From an uncultured Marinobacter sp. (GTDB lineage: Bacteria > Pseudomonadota > Gammaproteobacteria > Pseudomonadales > Oleiphilaceae): DNA of 64,000 bases. The DNA is taken from NCBI RefSeq assembly GCF_946886895.1, contig NZ_CAMPJO010000005.1, positions 186,001-250,000 on the forward strand, read 5' to 3'. Positions within the stretch are counted from its first letter, which is position 1; the number at the start of each line of letters is the position of its first letter. The position numbers and the translations under genes are program-made. Positions 26,744 through 35,604 of this stretch are shown piece by piece. The notes beneath the pieces were generated by a model. It ran no database searches and was not told the DNA's origin. It worked only from the letters and a program-made list of their open reading frames with translations.

Positions 26744-27337
26744 ATGGCGCACCCCGTCAGCCATTTTTTCGCCTACATCTCCCGCTTGCGCTGGATCAAG
26801 CGCTGGGGGCTGATGCGCAATGCCATTGAAGAGAACGTGGCCACCCATTCCTGGGAAGTGGCGACCATTGCCCATGCCCTGGCCCTGATTCGTAACCGGC
26901 ACTTCGGCGGCCACATCAATGCGGACCGGGTTGCCGCTGCCGCGCTGTACCACGATGCCACCGAAGTGATTACCGGGGATTTGCCGACACCGGTCAAGTA
27001 CCATTCCACGGTGATGCGCGAGGCGTTCGGCGATATCGAACACAAGGCCGAGGCCGAGCTGCTGGCGCTGTTGCCGACGGATCTCCGTGAGGACTTCGCG
27101 CCGTATGTGCGTGAATCGCGGTTGCCGGCGGAGGACCGGGAGCTGATCAAGGCGGCTGACCGCTTGTCGGCGTGGCTCAAGTGCCGGGCGGAAATTCGTG
27201 CCGGCAACAAGGAATTCGACCCCGCGGCCCGCCAGATACTGCAGCGCCTGGAGCAGGACGAGTTGCCGGAGGTGGCCTATTTCCTGAGCGTGTTTGCACC
27301 CAGTTACGATTGCCCGCTGGATAATCTGCTCCAGTGA
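26744..27337 (+). CDS. yfbR: 5'-deoxynucleotidase (HD domain)
   Basis: A 197-residue HD-superfamily phosphohydrolase that dephosphorylates deoxynucleoside 5'-monophosphates. Residues matching YfbR include SHFFAYISRLRWIKRWGLMR, NVATHSWEVATIAHAL (metal His), ALYHDATEVITGDLPTPVKY (the HD pair and the E-T-D specificity loop) and IKAADRLSAWLKCRAE (last Asp). All four metal ligands are present. It is preceded by AGGAA before the ATG and has no operon partner. Confidence 0.94.
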   Translation: MAHPVSHFFAYISRLRWIKRWGLMRNAIEENVATHSWEVATIAHALALIRNRHFGGHINADRVAAAALYHDATEVITGDLPTPVKYHSTVMREAFGDIEHKAEAELLALLPTDLREDFAPYVRESRLPAEDRELIKAADRLSAWLKCRAEIRAGNKEFDPAARQILQRLEQDELPEVAYFLSVFAPSYDCPLDNLLQ

Positions 27338-27466
27338 TGGCTGCGAGTGATTGAGAGTGGCCGTAGTGCCCGGGTTATACCTCTGATAAAGCCATAGGCT
27401 CCCATGGTGTCAGTGCTAGAGTGACGGCTCTCCAGTCGTGAAACACACAAAACGAGGTCTGTGACC

Positions 27467-28282
27467 ATGAAGGATCTGCACAACAAGGTTGCGGTCATTA
27501 CCGGCGCCGGTTCCGGTATCGGCCGTGCCCTGGCCAACGCACTGGCCGCCCGCGGCTGCCGGCTGGCGCTGTCGGATGTCAACGAGGCCGGGCTGGCCGA
27601 AACCATTGCCGGCCTTGACGGTGCCGAGGCCAGGAGCTATCGGTTGGACGTATCCAGCCGTGATGCCCTATACGCCCACGCCGAGGCTGTGGCGAAAGAC
27701 TTCGGGCAGGTCAACCTGGTGGTCAACAACGCCGGTGTGGCGCTGTCTGCCTCGGTTCGGGAAATGACCGACGAGGATTTCAAATGGGTCATGGACATCG
27801 ATTTCTGGGGCGTGGCCCACGGCACCCGCGCCTTCCTGCCTCATCTGATCGCTTCCGGTGACGGTCACGTGGTGAATATCTCCAGTGTGTTCGGGCTGAT
27901 TGGTGTGCCCAAACAAAGTGCCTATAACGCGGCCAAGTTCGCGGTTCGCGGCTTCACCGAGTCCCTGCGCCAGGAAATGGCTCTGGAAAATCAGCCGGTG
28001 GCGGTAAGTTGCGTCCATCCCGGCGGTATCCGGACCAACATCGCCAATGCCGCGCGCATGGGCCTGTCGGAAAATGCCGAGGCCCAGCGCAAGGGCTTTG
28101 ACAAGCTGGCCATGACCACTCCGGAGAAGGCCGCGGAAATCATCTTAAAAGGCATTCTGAAGGACGAGTCCCGGATCCTCGTCGGCCCGGACGCCTGGGG
28201 AATCGAGGCGATTAACCGCCTGCTGGGGGCGGCGTATCAGCCCCTGGTGGCCCGTTTTTCCCGCAAGAACCTGTACGTATAA
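27467..28282 (+). CDS. Short-chain dehydrogenase/reductase
   Basis: A 271-residue classical SDR. The NAD(P) loop TGAGSGIGRALA (about 14-25), the structural NNAG (about 90), the catalytic Ser in NISSVFG and the YNAAK pair (Tyr and Lys, about 158-162) are all present. VHPGGIRTNIANAARM is the substrate-side loop. The ATG at 27467 has GAGG nine bases upstream. Asp40-type residues after the first strand (LSDVNEAG) suggest NAD over NADP. The substrate is unknown. Relatives occur next to alkane or acyl-CoA metabolism genes, but no such gene is adjacent. Confidence 0.88.
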   Translation: MKDLHNKVAVITGAGSGIGRALANALAARGCRLALSDVNEAGLAETIAGLDGAEARSYRLDVSSRDALYAHAEAVAKDFGQVNLVVNNAGVALSASVREMTDEDFKWVMDIDFWGVAHGTRAFLPHLIASGDGHVVNISSVFGLIGVPKQSAYNAAKFAVRGFTESLRQEMALENQPVAVSCVHPGGIRTNIANAARMGLSENAEAQRKGFDKLAMTTPEKAAEIILKGILKDESRILVGPDAWGIEAINRLLGAAYQPLVARFSRKNLYV

Positions 28283-28400
28283 CGATTCGACGGGTATGTA
28301 GCGGGTCAGGATACGTATTCGGCCCGCTGTACATTTTACAGACAGCAAAACCGTTCTATACTTGCCACTTGTCCAGGGAATGAGTCCTCGAAGTGTAAGT

Positions 28401-29507
28401 ATGGAAACGTCTCATCATAGCGACCTTGGCGCCACCCTGGCGCAGAGTCGCTCGGGTTTGCGCGACAGCCACCGCCGCTCGATCATGCGGCTGCTGTTCC
28501 TGGTCACCGGCTCTTCGCTGGTGCCGTTCGCCTGCCTGCAGTTCATTAACGGTTTCTGGTGGGTCGGCGCTGGTGAGCTGCTGGCCAGCGCCGTGCTGTT
28601 GCTGGGGGTCTGGCATCTCCCGCGCACCGCCAATCTTCAGGTATGGATATACGCCTATCTGGTCACGCTGTTTGCGTTTTTCCTGGTGATCATGGTGCTG
28701 CCGGAGGCGTCGGTGTCGGCGTTTGTCTGGGTGCTGATGATGCCGGTGCTGGCCTACCTGCTGTTGGGCAAGCGGGAAGGCATGCTGCTGAGTCTGCCGT
28801 TCATGATTGCCGGCGGCGTGATCTACTTCCTGCACCTGGGCCATATCGGCAGTGCCCACGCTCTGATTGACCTGCTGAACATGGTGCTGTGTGGAGCTCT
28901 GATGCTGGCCTTTATTCACATGTACGAAGTGCGTCGGGAAGAGGCGGAACAGCGTCTTGTGGATATGGCGCAGACCGATGCCCTCACCGGACTGGCCAAC
29001 CGCAGCAATTTCCAGGGTACGCTGAACCGCACCATCGCGGAATGCGAGCGCAGCGGTACCGGCTTTGCCCTGGTGATCATGGACATCGACCACTTCAAGG
29101 TGGTCAATGACACCCTCGGGCACGACGCCGGCGATCAGGTGCTCAGGGATATCAGCCAATCCCTGACCGAGCGCCTTCGCAGCACCGATTTTGTCGGTCG
29201 TCTGGGGGGTGAGGAATTTGGTTTGATCCTGCGGAACGTCAAACCGGCCGATGCCTTTGAGTTGATGGATGAACTGCGCCAGCGCATTGCCAGTCGTGAG
29301 CTGGTGTACGGAGAGGTGAGTGTTCAGGTAACGGCGTGTTTCGGCATTGCCCAGTGGCCGGACCATGGGCGTTCAGCGGAAACCCTGTTCTGCATTGCCG
29401 ATCGCTGTCTCTACAGCGGCAAGCGTGCCGGCCGCAACCGTGTGGCGGGGGCCGGCGCCGGCCAGGCCTCCCGACCCCGGGAGCTGCTGACCGGCCGTGC
29501 CGGTTAG
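28401..29507 (+). CDS. Membrane-bound diguanylate cyclase
   Basis: A 368-residue protein with about six membrane helices (residues 30-185) and a C-terminal GGDEF domain. The active site reads GRLGGEEFG, and RSTD sits five residues upstream, so the RxxD product-inhibition site is kept. TDALTGLANRSNF and MDIDHFKVVNDTLGHDAG bind GTP and metal. It should make cyclic di-GMP in response to a signal at the membrane. Start choice is uncertain: the ATG at 28401 has a poor ribosome site, and an ATG at 28380 is possible. Confidence 0.9.
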   Translation: METSHHSDLGATLAQSRSGLRDSHRRSIMRLLFLVTGSSLVPFACLQFINGFWWVGAGELLASAVLLLGVWHLPRTANLQVWIYAYLVTLFAFFLVIMVLPEASVSAFVWVLMMPVLAYLLLGKREGMLLSLPFMIAGGVIYFLHLGHIGSAHALIDLLNMVLCGALMLAFIHMYEVRREEAEQRLVDMAQTDALTGLANRSNFQGTLNRTIAECERSGTGFALVIMDIDHFKVVNDTLGHDAGDQVLRDISQSLTERLRSTDFVGRLGGEEFGLILRNVKPADAFELMDELRQRIASRELVYGEVSVQVTACFGIAQWPDHGRSAETLFCIADRCLYSGKRAGRNRVAGAGAGQASRPRELLTGRAG

Positions 29508-29526
29508 CCCGGGCTCATGGCCTGTA

Positions 29527-30417
29527 TTACTGAAGCGTGCGACGATTTCCCGTTTTGAACTCCGGTGCGATGTAAGCGTCGATCTCCGCCTTGAAGCGGG
29601 CAATCAGCTCGCTGTTATCCTGGTCCCATGGATGAAACCCGGGCTTGAAGTAACCCAGCCAGGTCGGGATCAGGCTCGAGAACGTACCGTTCCTGCCCCA
29701 CATGCGCCACATCCCTCTGGCGGTGTCCTTCAGCGAGAAATGACCCGGGTCATTCAGCATCATGCGTGTGGTGAAGTAGGTGCTCATGACCCCCAGCGCG
29801 GCGGTGCTGAACGCCAGGTAAAACGTCCGCTCGCCGTAGGTGCCACCGGCCTGCTGGAAGACATCGTAGGCGACCGCCTTGTGTTCGGTTTCCTCGATGG
29901 CATGCCACACCCACAGTGGGCGCATGGTCTCGTGCATGTCTTCCCGGACGTCGTCACGCTCCAGCAGCATGTCAGCCATCATGGCCGTCATGTGCTCCAG
30001 GGCACAGGTAATGGCCAGTTGGTGGCGTTTGGGCAGTTTCCTGGCGATGCCCAGAACCACGTCCAGATGTTGCTCCAATTCCTCCACCGGCATGCCCTGA
30101 TCGCGGACATGCTGGTTCATGGCCTCGTGTTCCAGAGAATGCATGGCCTCCTGGCCAATGAAACCGCGCACCTCTTTCTTCAGTTTCGGGTCGTCGATCG
30201 CTTTCTGGTAATGGCGCACCGAATCCACGAAGAATTGCTCCCCCTTCGGAAACAGCACCGACAGGGCATTCATGGTGTGGCTGAGGGTGTAGCTGTTGTT
30301 CAGCCAGTAGTGGGGAACCTTCTCCCCGAACTCGAACCCCATGCGCTGTGGTTTGATGGCAACGTTGTCCGGTGTGCGGGCAACCGGCTGTGATTCCGCG
30401 GTTTTCGTTCTCAGCAT
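29527..30417 (-). CDS. Predicted metal-dependent hydrolase (PF10118 family)
   Basis: A 296-residue all-helical protein. VPHYWLNNSYTLSHTMNALS, FIGQEAMHSLEHEAMNQHVR and WHAIEETEHKAVAYDVF carry the conserved Glu and His residues (EAMHSLEHE, EETEHK) that recall ferritin-like di-iron sites and define the PF10118 family, called predicted metal-dependent hydrolases. The reaction is not established. It is divergent from an AraC regulator 233 bases away, which probably controls it. Marine hydrocarbon-degrading Gammaproteobacteria often carry such genes next to AraC regulators. Confidence 0.8.
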   Translation of the reverse strand: MLRTKTAESQPVARTPDNVAIKPQRMGFEFGEKVPHYWLNNSYTLSHTMNALSVLFPKGEQFFVDSVRHYQKAIDDPKLKKEVRGFIGQEAMHSLEHEAMNQHVRDQGMPVEELEQHLDVVLGIARKLPKRHQLAITCALEHMTAMMADMLLERDDVREDMHETMRPLWVWHAIEETEHKAVAYDVFQQAGGTYGERTFYLAFSTAALGVMSTYFTTRMMLNDPGHFSLKDTARGMWRMWGRNGTFSSLIPTWLGYFKPGFHPWDQDNSELIARFKAEIDAYIAPEFKTGNRRTLQ

Positions 30418-30650
30418 GTCGAACCTCCTGCGCTTGGGCGCTATGGCTGATGTGATGGCTCCAGTGTGGGTGAGTCAACGCAGGCTTTGAATGCGAAAAG
30501 GGGACGGCCATCGTGGAGTAGGGGCCAGTTCACGGCCTCAATTGACTATGCTGACGTAGTCGCCGCTGCCTCCAGTCACAATGCCGCTGTGGTGAGCGTC
30601 TGATAGCATCGGTAACCATGAGCTTTCCCATAACAAGATAAGGATCCTGC

Positions 30651-31757
30651 ATGGCGAATCCGGGCCCGGAAAAAGAACGGCAGATGCTGGGGCTGTTCCT
30701 GGTCCCCGGCGTGTATCTCCGGGTGCTGGCGGATGTGGTGCGGCAACTGGGCTACAACGATCGTGTGCTATACGACGGTATGCAGTTCCTGCCGCAGGAT
30801 CTGAAGTCCAATGACAGCCGGGTGTTCGTGACCGATGCCATCGTGATGGTGGAGCGGGCCCTGGAACTGGCCGGCAAAGACGGCCTGAGCTTCATGCTGG
30901 CGCGGGAACTGCGGGTCACCATCCACGGCACCCTCGGCTTTGCCGCCCTCACCAGCCCGACCCTGGCCGGCGCCCTGGACTCGGTGCGGCGCTACCTGCA
31001 ACTGCGGGTACCGTTCCTCACCATGACCCTGACCGACACCGGCGACCACGTGCTGGTGCGCCTGCGCACGGAATTCGACGTGCCCACCCAGTACCGGTTC
31101 CTGGCGGAAACCGTGAGCGCCACCCTGATGCTGCTGGCCGAGCAGCTGATTGACCGCGAGGATGCCGGAAAGCGGGGATTCGCCCTGGTGGACGGCAAGC
31201 TCCCGGGCGTAAAAGTGCAGCTGACCTCCCCGGAACCGGCTTATTACCGCAGGTTTGCTCCCCAATTGCCGGTGCCTTTCGAATACGATCAGCCCGAAGA
31301 AATCATGGTATTCCCCAAGAGCCTGCTCGACACCCGGATGCGGCTGGCGGACGCGGAAGCCTCGCGCATGGCGCGGGACCAGTGCGAGTTCGAACTGCAG
31401 AAAGCCCTGAAGGACCAGGGCGACATTACTTACGCCATCCGCAATATGCTGCACGTGATGCCAGGGCCGCTGCCGTCCCTGGAGGCCATGGCCGAGCGCT
31501 TCTGCGTGTCGTCCCGCACATTGAAGCGGCGGCTGGCGGAAAAGAACACCACCTACCGGGAAATTGTCGAGGCCGTTCTCAAAGACCGGGCCATTCAGTT
31601 GCTTCGCTACACCAACCAGTCGGTGAGCGAGATCGCCTATGAGCTGGGCTACGCCGACCTGTCCAATTTCAGCCGCGCCTTCCGCAAGTGGACTGGCAAA
31701 TCGGCCAGTGAATTCCGCGAGGGCGGCCCGGATCCGGCGCCTGAAGTCGGGCCTTGA
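30651..31757 (+). CDS. AraC-family transcriptional regulator
   Basis: A 368-residue regulator with an N-terminal effector domain of the Arabinose_bd (OruR/ArgR-like) type: TIHGTLGFAALTSPTLAGAL near 85-105 is the family mark. The C-terminal AraC DNA-binding domain has helix-turn-helix one (MAERFCVSSRTLKRRLAEK) and two (SVSEIAYELGYADLSNFSRA, then FRKWTG). The ATG follows AAGGATC. It is divergent from the PF10118 gene and likely regulates it. The effector is unknown; fatty acid-like or amino acid ligands are known in this group. Confidence 0.88.
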   Translation: MANPGPEKERQMLGLFLVPGVYLRVLADVVRQLGYNDRVLYDGMQFLPQDLKSNDSRVFVTDAIVMVERALELAGKDGLSFMLARELRVTIHGTLGFAALTSPTLAGALDSVRRYLQLRVPFLTMTLTDTGDHVLVRLRTEFDVPTQYRFLAETVSATLMLLAEQLIDREDAGKRGFALVDGKLPGVKVQLTSPEPAYYRRFAPQLPVPFEYDQPEEIMVFPKSLLDTRMRLADAEASRMARDQCEFELQKALKDQGDITYAIRNMLHVMPGPLPSLEAMAERFCVSSRTLKRRLAEKNTTYREIVEAVLKDRAIQLLRYTNQSVSEIAYELGYADLSNFSRAFRKWTGKSASEFREGGPDPAPEVGP

Positions 31758-31795
31758 GATTTTGTGGCCTCCAGGTTTGGAGCGTGGTCGCAGGA

Positions 31796-31870
31796 TGGGT
31801 ATCTATTTTTATTGCGAAAAAGAACTCGCTTCGCTCAGACACCTTTGTTCGCAATAAAAATAGATACCCA
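31796..31870. repeat. Variable-arm palindrome, copy 2
   Basis: Perfect 23-bp arms at 31796-31818 and 31848-31870 (TGGGTATCTATTTTTATTGC is the start of the left arm) enclose AAAG/CTTT and the same 19-base core, here at 31823-31841. The arms share nothing with copy 1 beyond an A-tract by the core. It lies 38 bases after the AraC gene, where a terminator would be expected. Confidence 0.9.
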
Positions 31871-32061
31871 CCCCACGCCCTATTGACTATTGGAGAAGGT
31901 CGTCCCTGAATTTATTTCACGGCTTTAATTTGTTTTTCCTTCCTACGCCACCATGGTGTGACGGACGGGGGAAAATAATCCTTCCCCCCGGCCAGCCCCT
32001 CTAGCAAGCAGGCTGGGGCCGGAGCCAAACCAGGCACCAACCCAAAAGGATCAGAACGAAG
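31871..32061. other. Gene-free leader of the TM2 protein
   Basis: No protein gene was seen. It holds two small hairpins, GGGGGAA/TTCCCCC (31967-31973 with 31982-31988) and a CAGCC/GGCTG stem just after it, followed by AAAGGATC before the next ATG. Confidence 0.5.
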
Positions 32062-32475
32062 ATGAACCAACAACCAGACACCCACAGCAAGCTGATAGGC
32101 TACCTGCTCTGGATATTCGGATTCCTGGGCTCGCACCGGTTTTACTACGGTAAACCCATCACCGGCACGATCTGGTTCTTCACCCTGGGGCTGCTATTCA
32201 TCGGCTGGATTATCGACCTGTTCCTGATTCCGGCCATGGACCGGGAGGCGGATCACCGGTTCCGGGACGGCGAGGTCAGCTACAGCATTGGCTGGTTGCT
32301 GCTGACCTTCCTGGGGGTGTTCGGCCTGCACCGCATGTACATGGGCAAGTGGATTACCGGCATTCTTTACCTGCTCACCGGCGGCCTGTTCCTGATCGGG
32401 GTGCTGTACGATTTCTGGACCCTGAACGAACAGATCTCCGAGCGCAACCGGGAAACGCGGTTCGGTGGCCTTTGA
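32062..32475 (+). CDS. Protein with two TM2 domains
   Basis: A 137-residue membrane protein made of two similar halves. Each half has a TM2 signature: FLGSHRFYYGKPITGTIWFF (about 22-41) and FLGVFGLHRMYMGKWITGIL (about 86-105), followed by a second helix. LLFIGWIIDLFLIP and LFLIGVLYDFW are the paired second helices. TM2 proteins are widespread but of unknown function in bacteria. The duplication is probably an old tandem event. It is not obviously tied to neighbours. Confidence 0.85.
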   Translation: MNQQPDTHSKLIGYLLWIFGFLGSHRFYYGKPITGTIWFFTLGLLFIGWIIDLFLIPAMDREADHRFRDGEVSYSIGWLLLTFLGVFGLHRMYMGKWITGILYLLTGGLFLIGVLYDFWTLNEQISERNRETRFGGL

Positions 32476-32511
32476 GTCAGTTTGGTGAGGCCACCCTGCA
32501 CCCGCATAGGG

Positions 32512-32880
32512 TTATGCCGCTGCAGCTTGCTTGCGGGTCTCAGAGACCTTCAGACGAATCTGGTCACCATCCAGCAACACCGGATAGGTTTTGACCCTGA
32601 CGGAGTCAGCCTCCAGGCAGACTCCGGTGCGCAAACTGAAATGCTGCTTGTACAGGGGTGACGCCACCACCGGCTCACCCTTCAGATCCCCGGTAATCCC
32701 CCGAGCCAGCACGTTGGCCCCGCTGAACGGATCCCGGTGACTGATGGCAAACAGCGCCGGCAACCGATGCGGCAAATAAAACACCGCCACCGGCCCATCC
32801 TCGGTCCAGACCGCAATACCGGACTCCGGCACCAGGTCATCAACAGTACATACCGCATCCCAACGAGTGCGTGCTTTCAT
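32512..32880 (-). CDS. nirD: Nitrite reductase small subunit
   Basis: A 122-residue Rieske-fold protein, the small subunit of assimilatory NADH-nitrite reductase. It has the fold but not the Rieske Cys/His ligands, as is normal for NirD: AVFYLPHRLPALFAISHRDP and VVASPLYKQHFSLRTG mark where they would be. It is downstream of nirB on the same strand, separated by a 187-base gap that contains palindrome copy 3. That gap is longer than usual for nirB-nirD. Confidence 0.92.
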   Translation of the reverse strand: MKARTRWDAVCTVDDLVPESGIAVWTEDGPVAVFYLPHRLPALFAISHRDPFSGANVLARGITGDLKGEPVVASPLYKQHFSLRTGVCLEADSVRVKTYPVLLDGDQIRLKVSETRKQAAAA

Positions 32881-32962
32881 AGTCGGTCCCCAAGAAGTTG
32901 TGTCGTTTAAGTCGAACGTTGTGTTTTGACTATCCCACCCGAAGTCTGGGAGTGAGGTGGTG

Positions 32963-33036
32963 TGGGGGTGCTTTTCTGCCGGGAAAAAAATGTCTGAGCG
33001 AAGCGAGTTATTTTTCCCAGAAGAAAAGCACCCCCA
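32963..33036. repeat. Variable-arm palindrome, copy 3 (inverted)
   Basis: Outer arms at 32963-32977 and 33022-33036 (15 bp, perfect) and inner arms GGGAAAAA/TTTTTCCC (32981-32988, 33011-33018) surround the reverse complement of the core at 32991-33009. It sits between nirB and nirD, inside a probable operon, so it may divide expression of the two subunits. Confidence 0.9.
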
Positions 33037-33067
33037 TGCCGCCTCGCTCTAAACCGAAGCCGGAAGC

Positions 33068-35575
33068 CTACGCGGACTCTAAAACCGGCCGACGCTGCCC
33101 CCGCTCGGAAGTCCACTCCTGAACCGGATCCTTCTGCGAAGGCGCATTCACAAACTCCCGGAAGCGCTTCCGCTTCTCCGGATCCTCCACCGCCGTCTTC
33201 CACTCGCACTGATACGTACTAACGATATCCGCCATGTGCTGCTCCAGCTCCTCGCCTATGCCCAGGCTGTCCTCCAGTACCACCTGCTTCAGATAGTCCA
33301 GGCCGCCCTCCAGGTTTTCCATCCAGACACTGGTGCGCTGCAACCGGTCGGCGGTGCGCACGTAGAACATCACCACCCGGTCAATGGTGCGAATCAGCTC
33401 TTCGTCGGACAGGTCGGTGGCAAACAGGTCCGCGTGGCGGGGGCGCATGCCGCCGTTGCCGCACACGTACAGGTTCCAGCCATTCTCGGTGGCGATCACC
33501 CCGAAGTCCTTGCTCTGGGCCTCGGCGCATTCCCGGGTGCAGCCGGAGACCGCCATCTTCACCTTGTGGGGCGCCCGCAGGCCCTTGTAGCGATTTTCCA
33601 GCAGGATTGCCATGCCCACGCTGTCCTGCACGCCGTAACGACACCAGGTACTGCCGACGCAGGATTTCACCGTGCGCAGGGACTTGCCATAGGCGTGGCC
33701 GGTTTCGAAGCCAGCGGCGATCAGCTTTTCCCAGATCTCCGGCAGTTGGCTGAGCGTGGCGCCGAACAGGTCCACCCGCTGACCGCCGGTGATCTTGGTG
33801 TAGAGGTCGTATTCCTTGGCCACTTCGCCGAGCACAATCAGCTTGTCGGGGGTAATCTCACCGCCCGGGATGCGCGGCACGATGGAGTAGGTGCCGTTCT
33901 TCTGCATGTTGGCCATGAAGGTGTCGTTGGTGTCCTGCAGCGGCACATGGTCGGTGGCCAGAATGTGTTCGTTCCAGCAGGTGGCGAGGATGGAGGCCAC
34001 CGCCGGCTTGCAGATGTCGCAGCCGTGACCCTTGCCGTGGTCGCGGATCAGGGTGCGGAAGGTGCGGATGCCATTTACTTTCACCAGGTGGAACAGTTCC
34101 TGGCGGCTGTACGGGAAGTGCTCGCAGAGGTCCTTGTTGACTTCCACGCCGCGCTTCTCCAACTCGCTGTCCACCACGTTCTTGAGCAGGGCGGCGCAGC
34201 CTCCGCAGCCGGTGCTGGCTTTGGTCTCGGCTTTCACACTGCCCAGATCCGCACAGCCGGCATCGATGGCGCCGCAAATATCGCCCTTGGTGACGTTGTG
34301 GCAGGAACAGATCGACGCGGTTTCCGGCAGGGCATCCGGGCCCAGGGTCGGGGCGCCGCCCTGGCTTTCCGGCAGAATCAGGGTTTCCGGGTTGTCCGGC
34401 AGGGTGATGCCGTTGAGGGCGTACTGCAGCAGGGTGTCGTAGTGGCTGTTATCGCCCACCAGAATGGCGCCGAGCAGGGTCTTGCCGTCTTCGCTGATCA
34501 CCATGCGGCGGTAATGGCCTGCCTGTTCATCATTGAAACGAACATTCCTGGCGCCCGGGGTCTGGGCATGGGCGTCGCCGATGGAGCCGACATCCACGCC
34601 CAGCAGTTTCAGTTTGGTGCTCATGTCGGCACCGGTGAAGGCGGCTTCCTCATCGCTATTCAGGGCAGAAGACAGGGTGCGGGCCATGGTGTAGCCAGGG
34701 GCGACCAGGCCGAAAATCTTCTGCTCCCAGAGCGCGCACTCGCCAATGGCGTGAACGTGCGGGTCGGAGGTGGTGCAGCGATTATCGATCACAATGCCAC
34801 CACGCTCGCCAATGGCCAGGCCGCTGGCCCGGGCGAGGGCGTCCTGGGGCCGGATACCGGCGGAGAACACGATCAGGTCCGTCTCCAGGAAGGAGTCATC
34901 GCTGAAATTCATGCGCAGGCGGGCATCCTGACCCTCGGTAATGGCCGTGGTCGCCTTCTCGGTATGCACCTGAACACCCAGCGCTTCAATCTTGTGGCGC
35001 AACAAGGCACCGCCATCGGCGTCGAGCTGAACTGGCATCAGCCGGGGCGCGAACTCCACCACATGGGCGCTCAGGCCCAGGCTCTTGAGGGCGTTGGCCG
35101 CCTCCAGCCCCAGCAGGCCGCCGCCGACCACCACGCCGGTGCGGGCGCCGTCGGAACTGGCGCGGATGGCATCCAGGTCGTCCAGAGTACGGTAAACCAG
35201 GCAGTGGGGGCGGTCGTTGCCCTCAATGGGTGGCACGAAGGGATAGGAGCCGGTGGCCAAAACCAGTTCGTCATACTCATAGCTGGCCCGGGGCGTCGAA
35301 ACCGTGCGGTTGTCCCGGTCAATGCCGGTCACCCGCTCGTTCAGGTGCAACTGGATGCCCTGTTCCGTGTACCACTCCAGGGTGCCCATGGCCAGGTCGG
35401 CATGGGTGGAACCGCCGAAATACTCCGACAGGTGGACCCGGTCGTAGGCCAGTTGCTTTTCCTCGCCAAAGACGATGATGTCATAGTCGGCGGCAGCCGG
35501 GCTGGCGCTGAACTGCTCCAGAAAATGGTGGCCGACCATACCGTTGCCAATCACGATCAGGGTTTTCTTGCTCAT
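33068..35575 (-). CDS. nirB: Nitrite reductase large subunit
   Basis: An 835-residue enzyme that reduces nitrite to ammonia with NAD(P)H. In order: FAD domain (VIGNGMVGHHFLEQF), second NAD(P) domain (GVVVGGGLLGLEAANAL), a BFD-type [2Fe-2S] domain (SICSCHNVTKG and STGCGGCAALL, about 415-460), and the sulfite/nitrite reductase core with siroheme/[4Fe-4S] cysteines in SCVGSTWCRYG and SGCTRECAEAQ. All clusters look intact. The gene is part of nasB-like/nirB/nirD and reads away from nasA. A sigma-54 promoter lies upstream of the operon. Confidence 0.96.
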   Translation of the reverse strand: MSKKTLIVIGNGMVGHHFLEQFSASPAAADYDIIVFGEEKQLAYDRVHLSEYFGGSTHADLAMGTLEWYTEQGIQLHLNERVTGIDRDNRTVSTPRASYEYDELVLATGSYPFVPPIEGNDRPHCLVYRTLDDLDAIRASSDGARTGVVVGGGLLGLEAANALKSLGLSAHVVEFAPRLMPVQLDADGGALLRHKIEALGVQVHTEKATTAITEGQDARLRMNFSDDSFLETDLIVFSAGIRPQDALARASGLAIGERGGIVIDNRCTTSDPHVHAIGECALWEQKIFGLVAPGYTMARTLSSALNSDEEAAFTGADMSTKLKLLGVDVGSIGDAHAQTPGARNVRFNDEQAGHYRRMVISEDGKTLLGAILVGDNSHYDTLLQYALNGITLPDNPETLILPESQGGAPTLGPDALPETASICSCHNVTKGDICGAIDAGCADLGSVKAETKASTGCGGCAALLKNVVDSELEKRGVEVNKDLCEHFPYSRQELFHLVKVNGIRTFRTLIRDHGKGHGCDICKPAVASILATCWNEHILATDHVPLQDTNDTFMANMQKNGTYSIVPRIPGGEITPDKLIVLGEVAKEYDLYTKITGGQRVDLFGATLSQLPEIWEKLIAAGFETGHAYGKSLRTVKSCVGSTWCRYGVQDSVGMAILLENRYKGLRAPHKVKMAVSGCTRECAEAQSKDFGVIATENGWNLYVCGNGGMRPRHADLFATDLSDEELIRTIDRVVMFYVRTADRLQRTSVWMENLEGGLDYLKQVVLEDSLGIGEELEQHMADIVSTYQCEWKTAVEDPEKRKRFREFVNAPSQKDPVQEWTSERGQRRPVLESA

Positions 35576-35604
35576 GGGTCTGTCCTCGTTTCCTTGCGGA
35601 CGGC

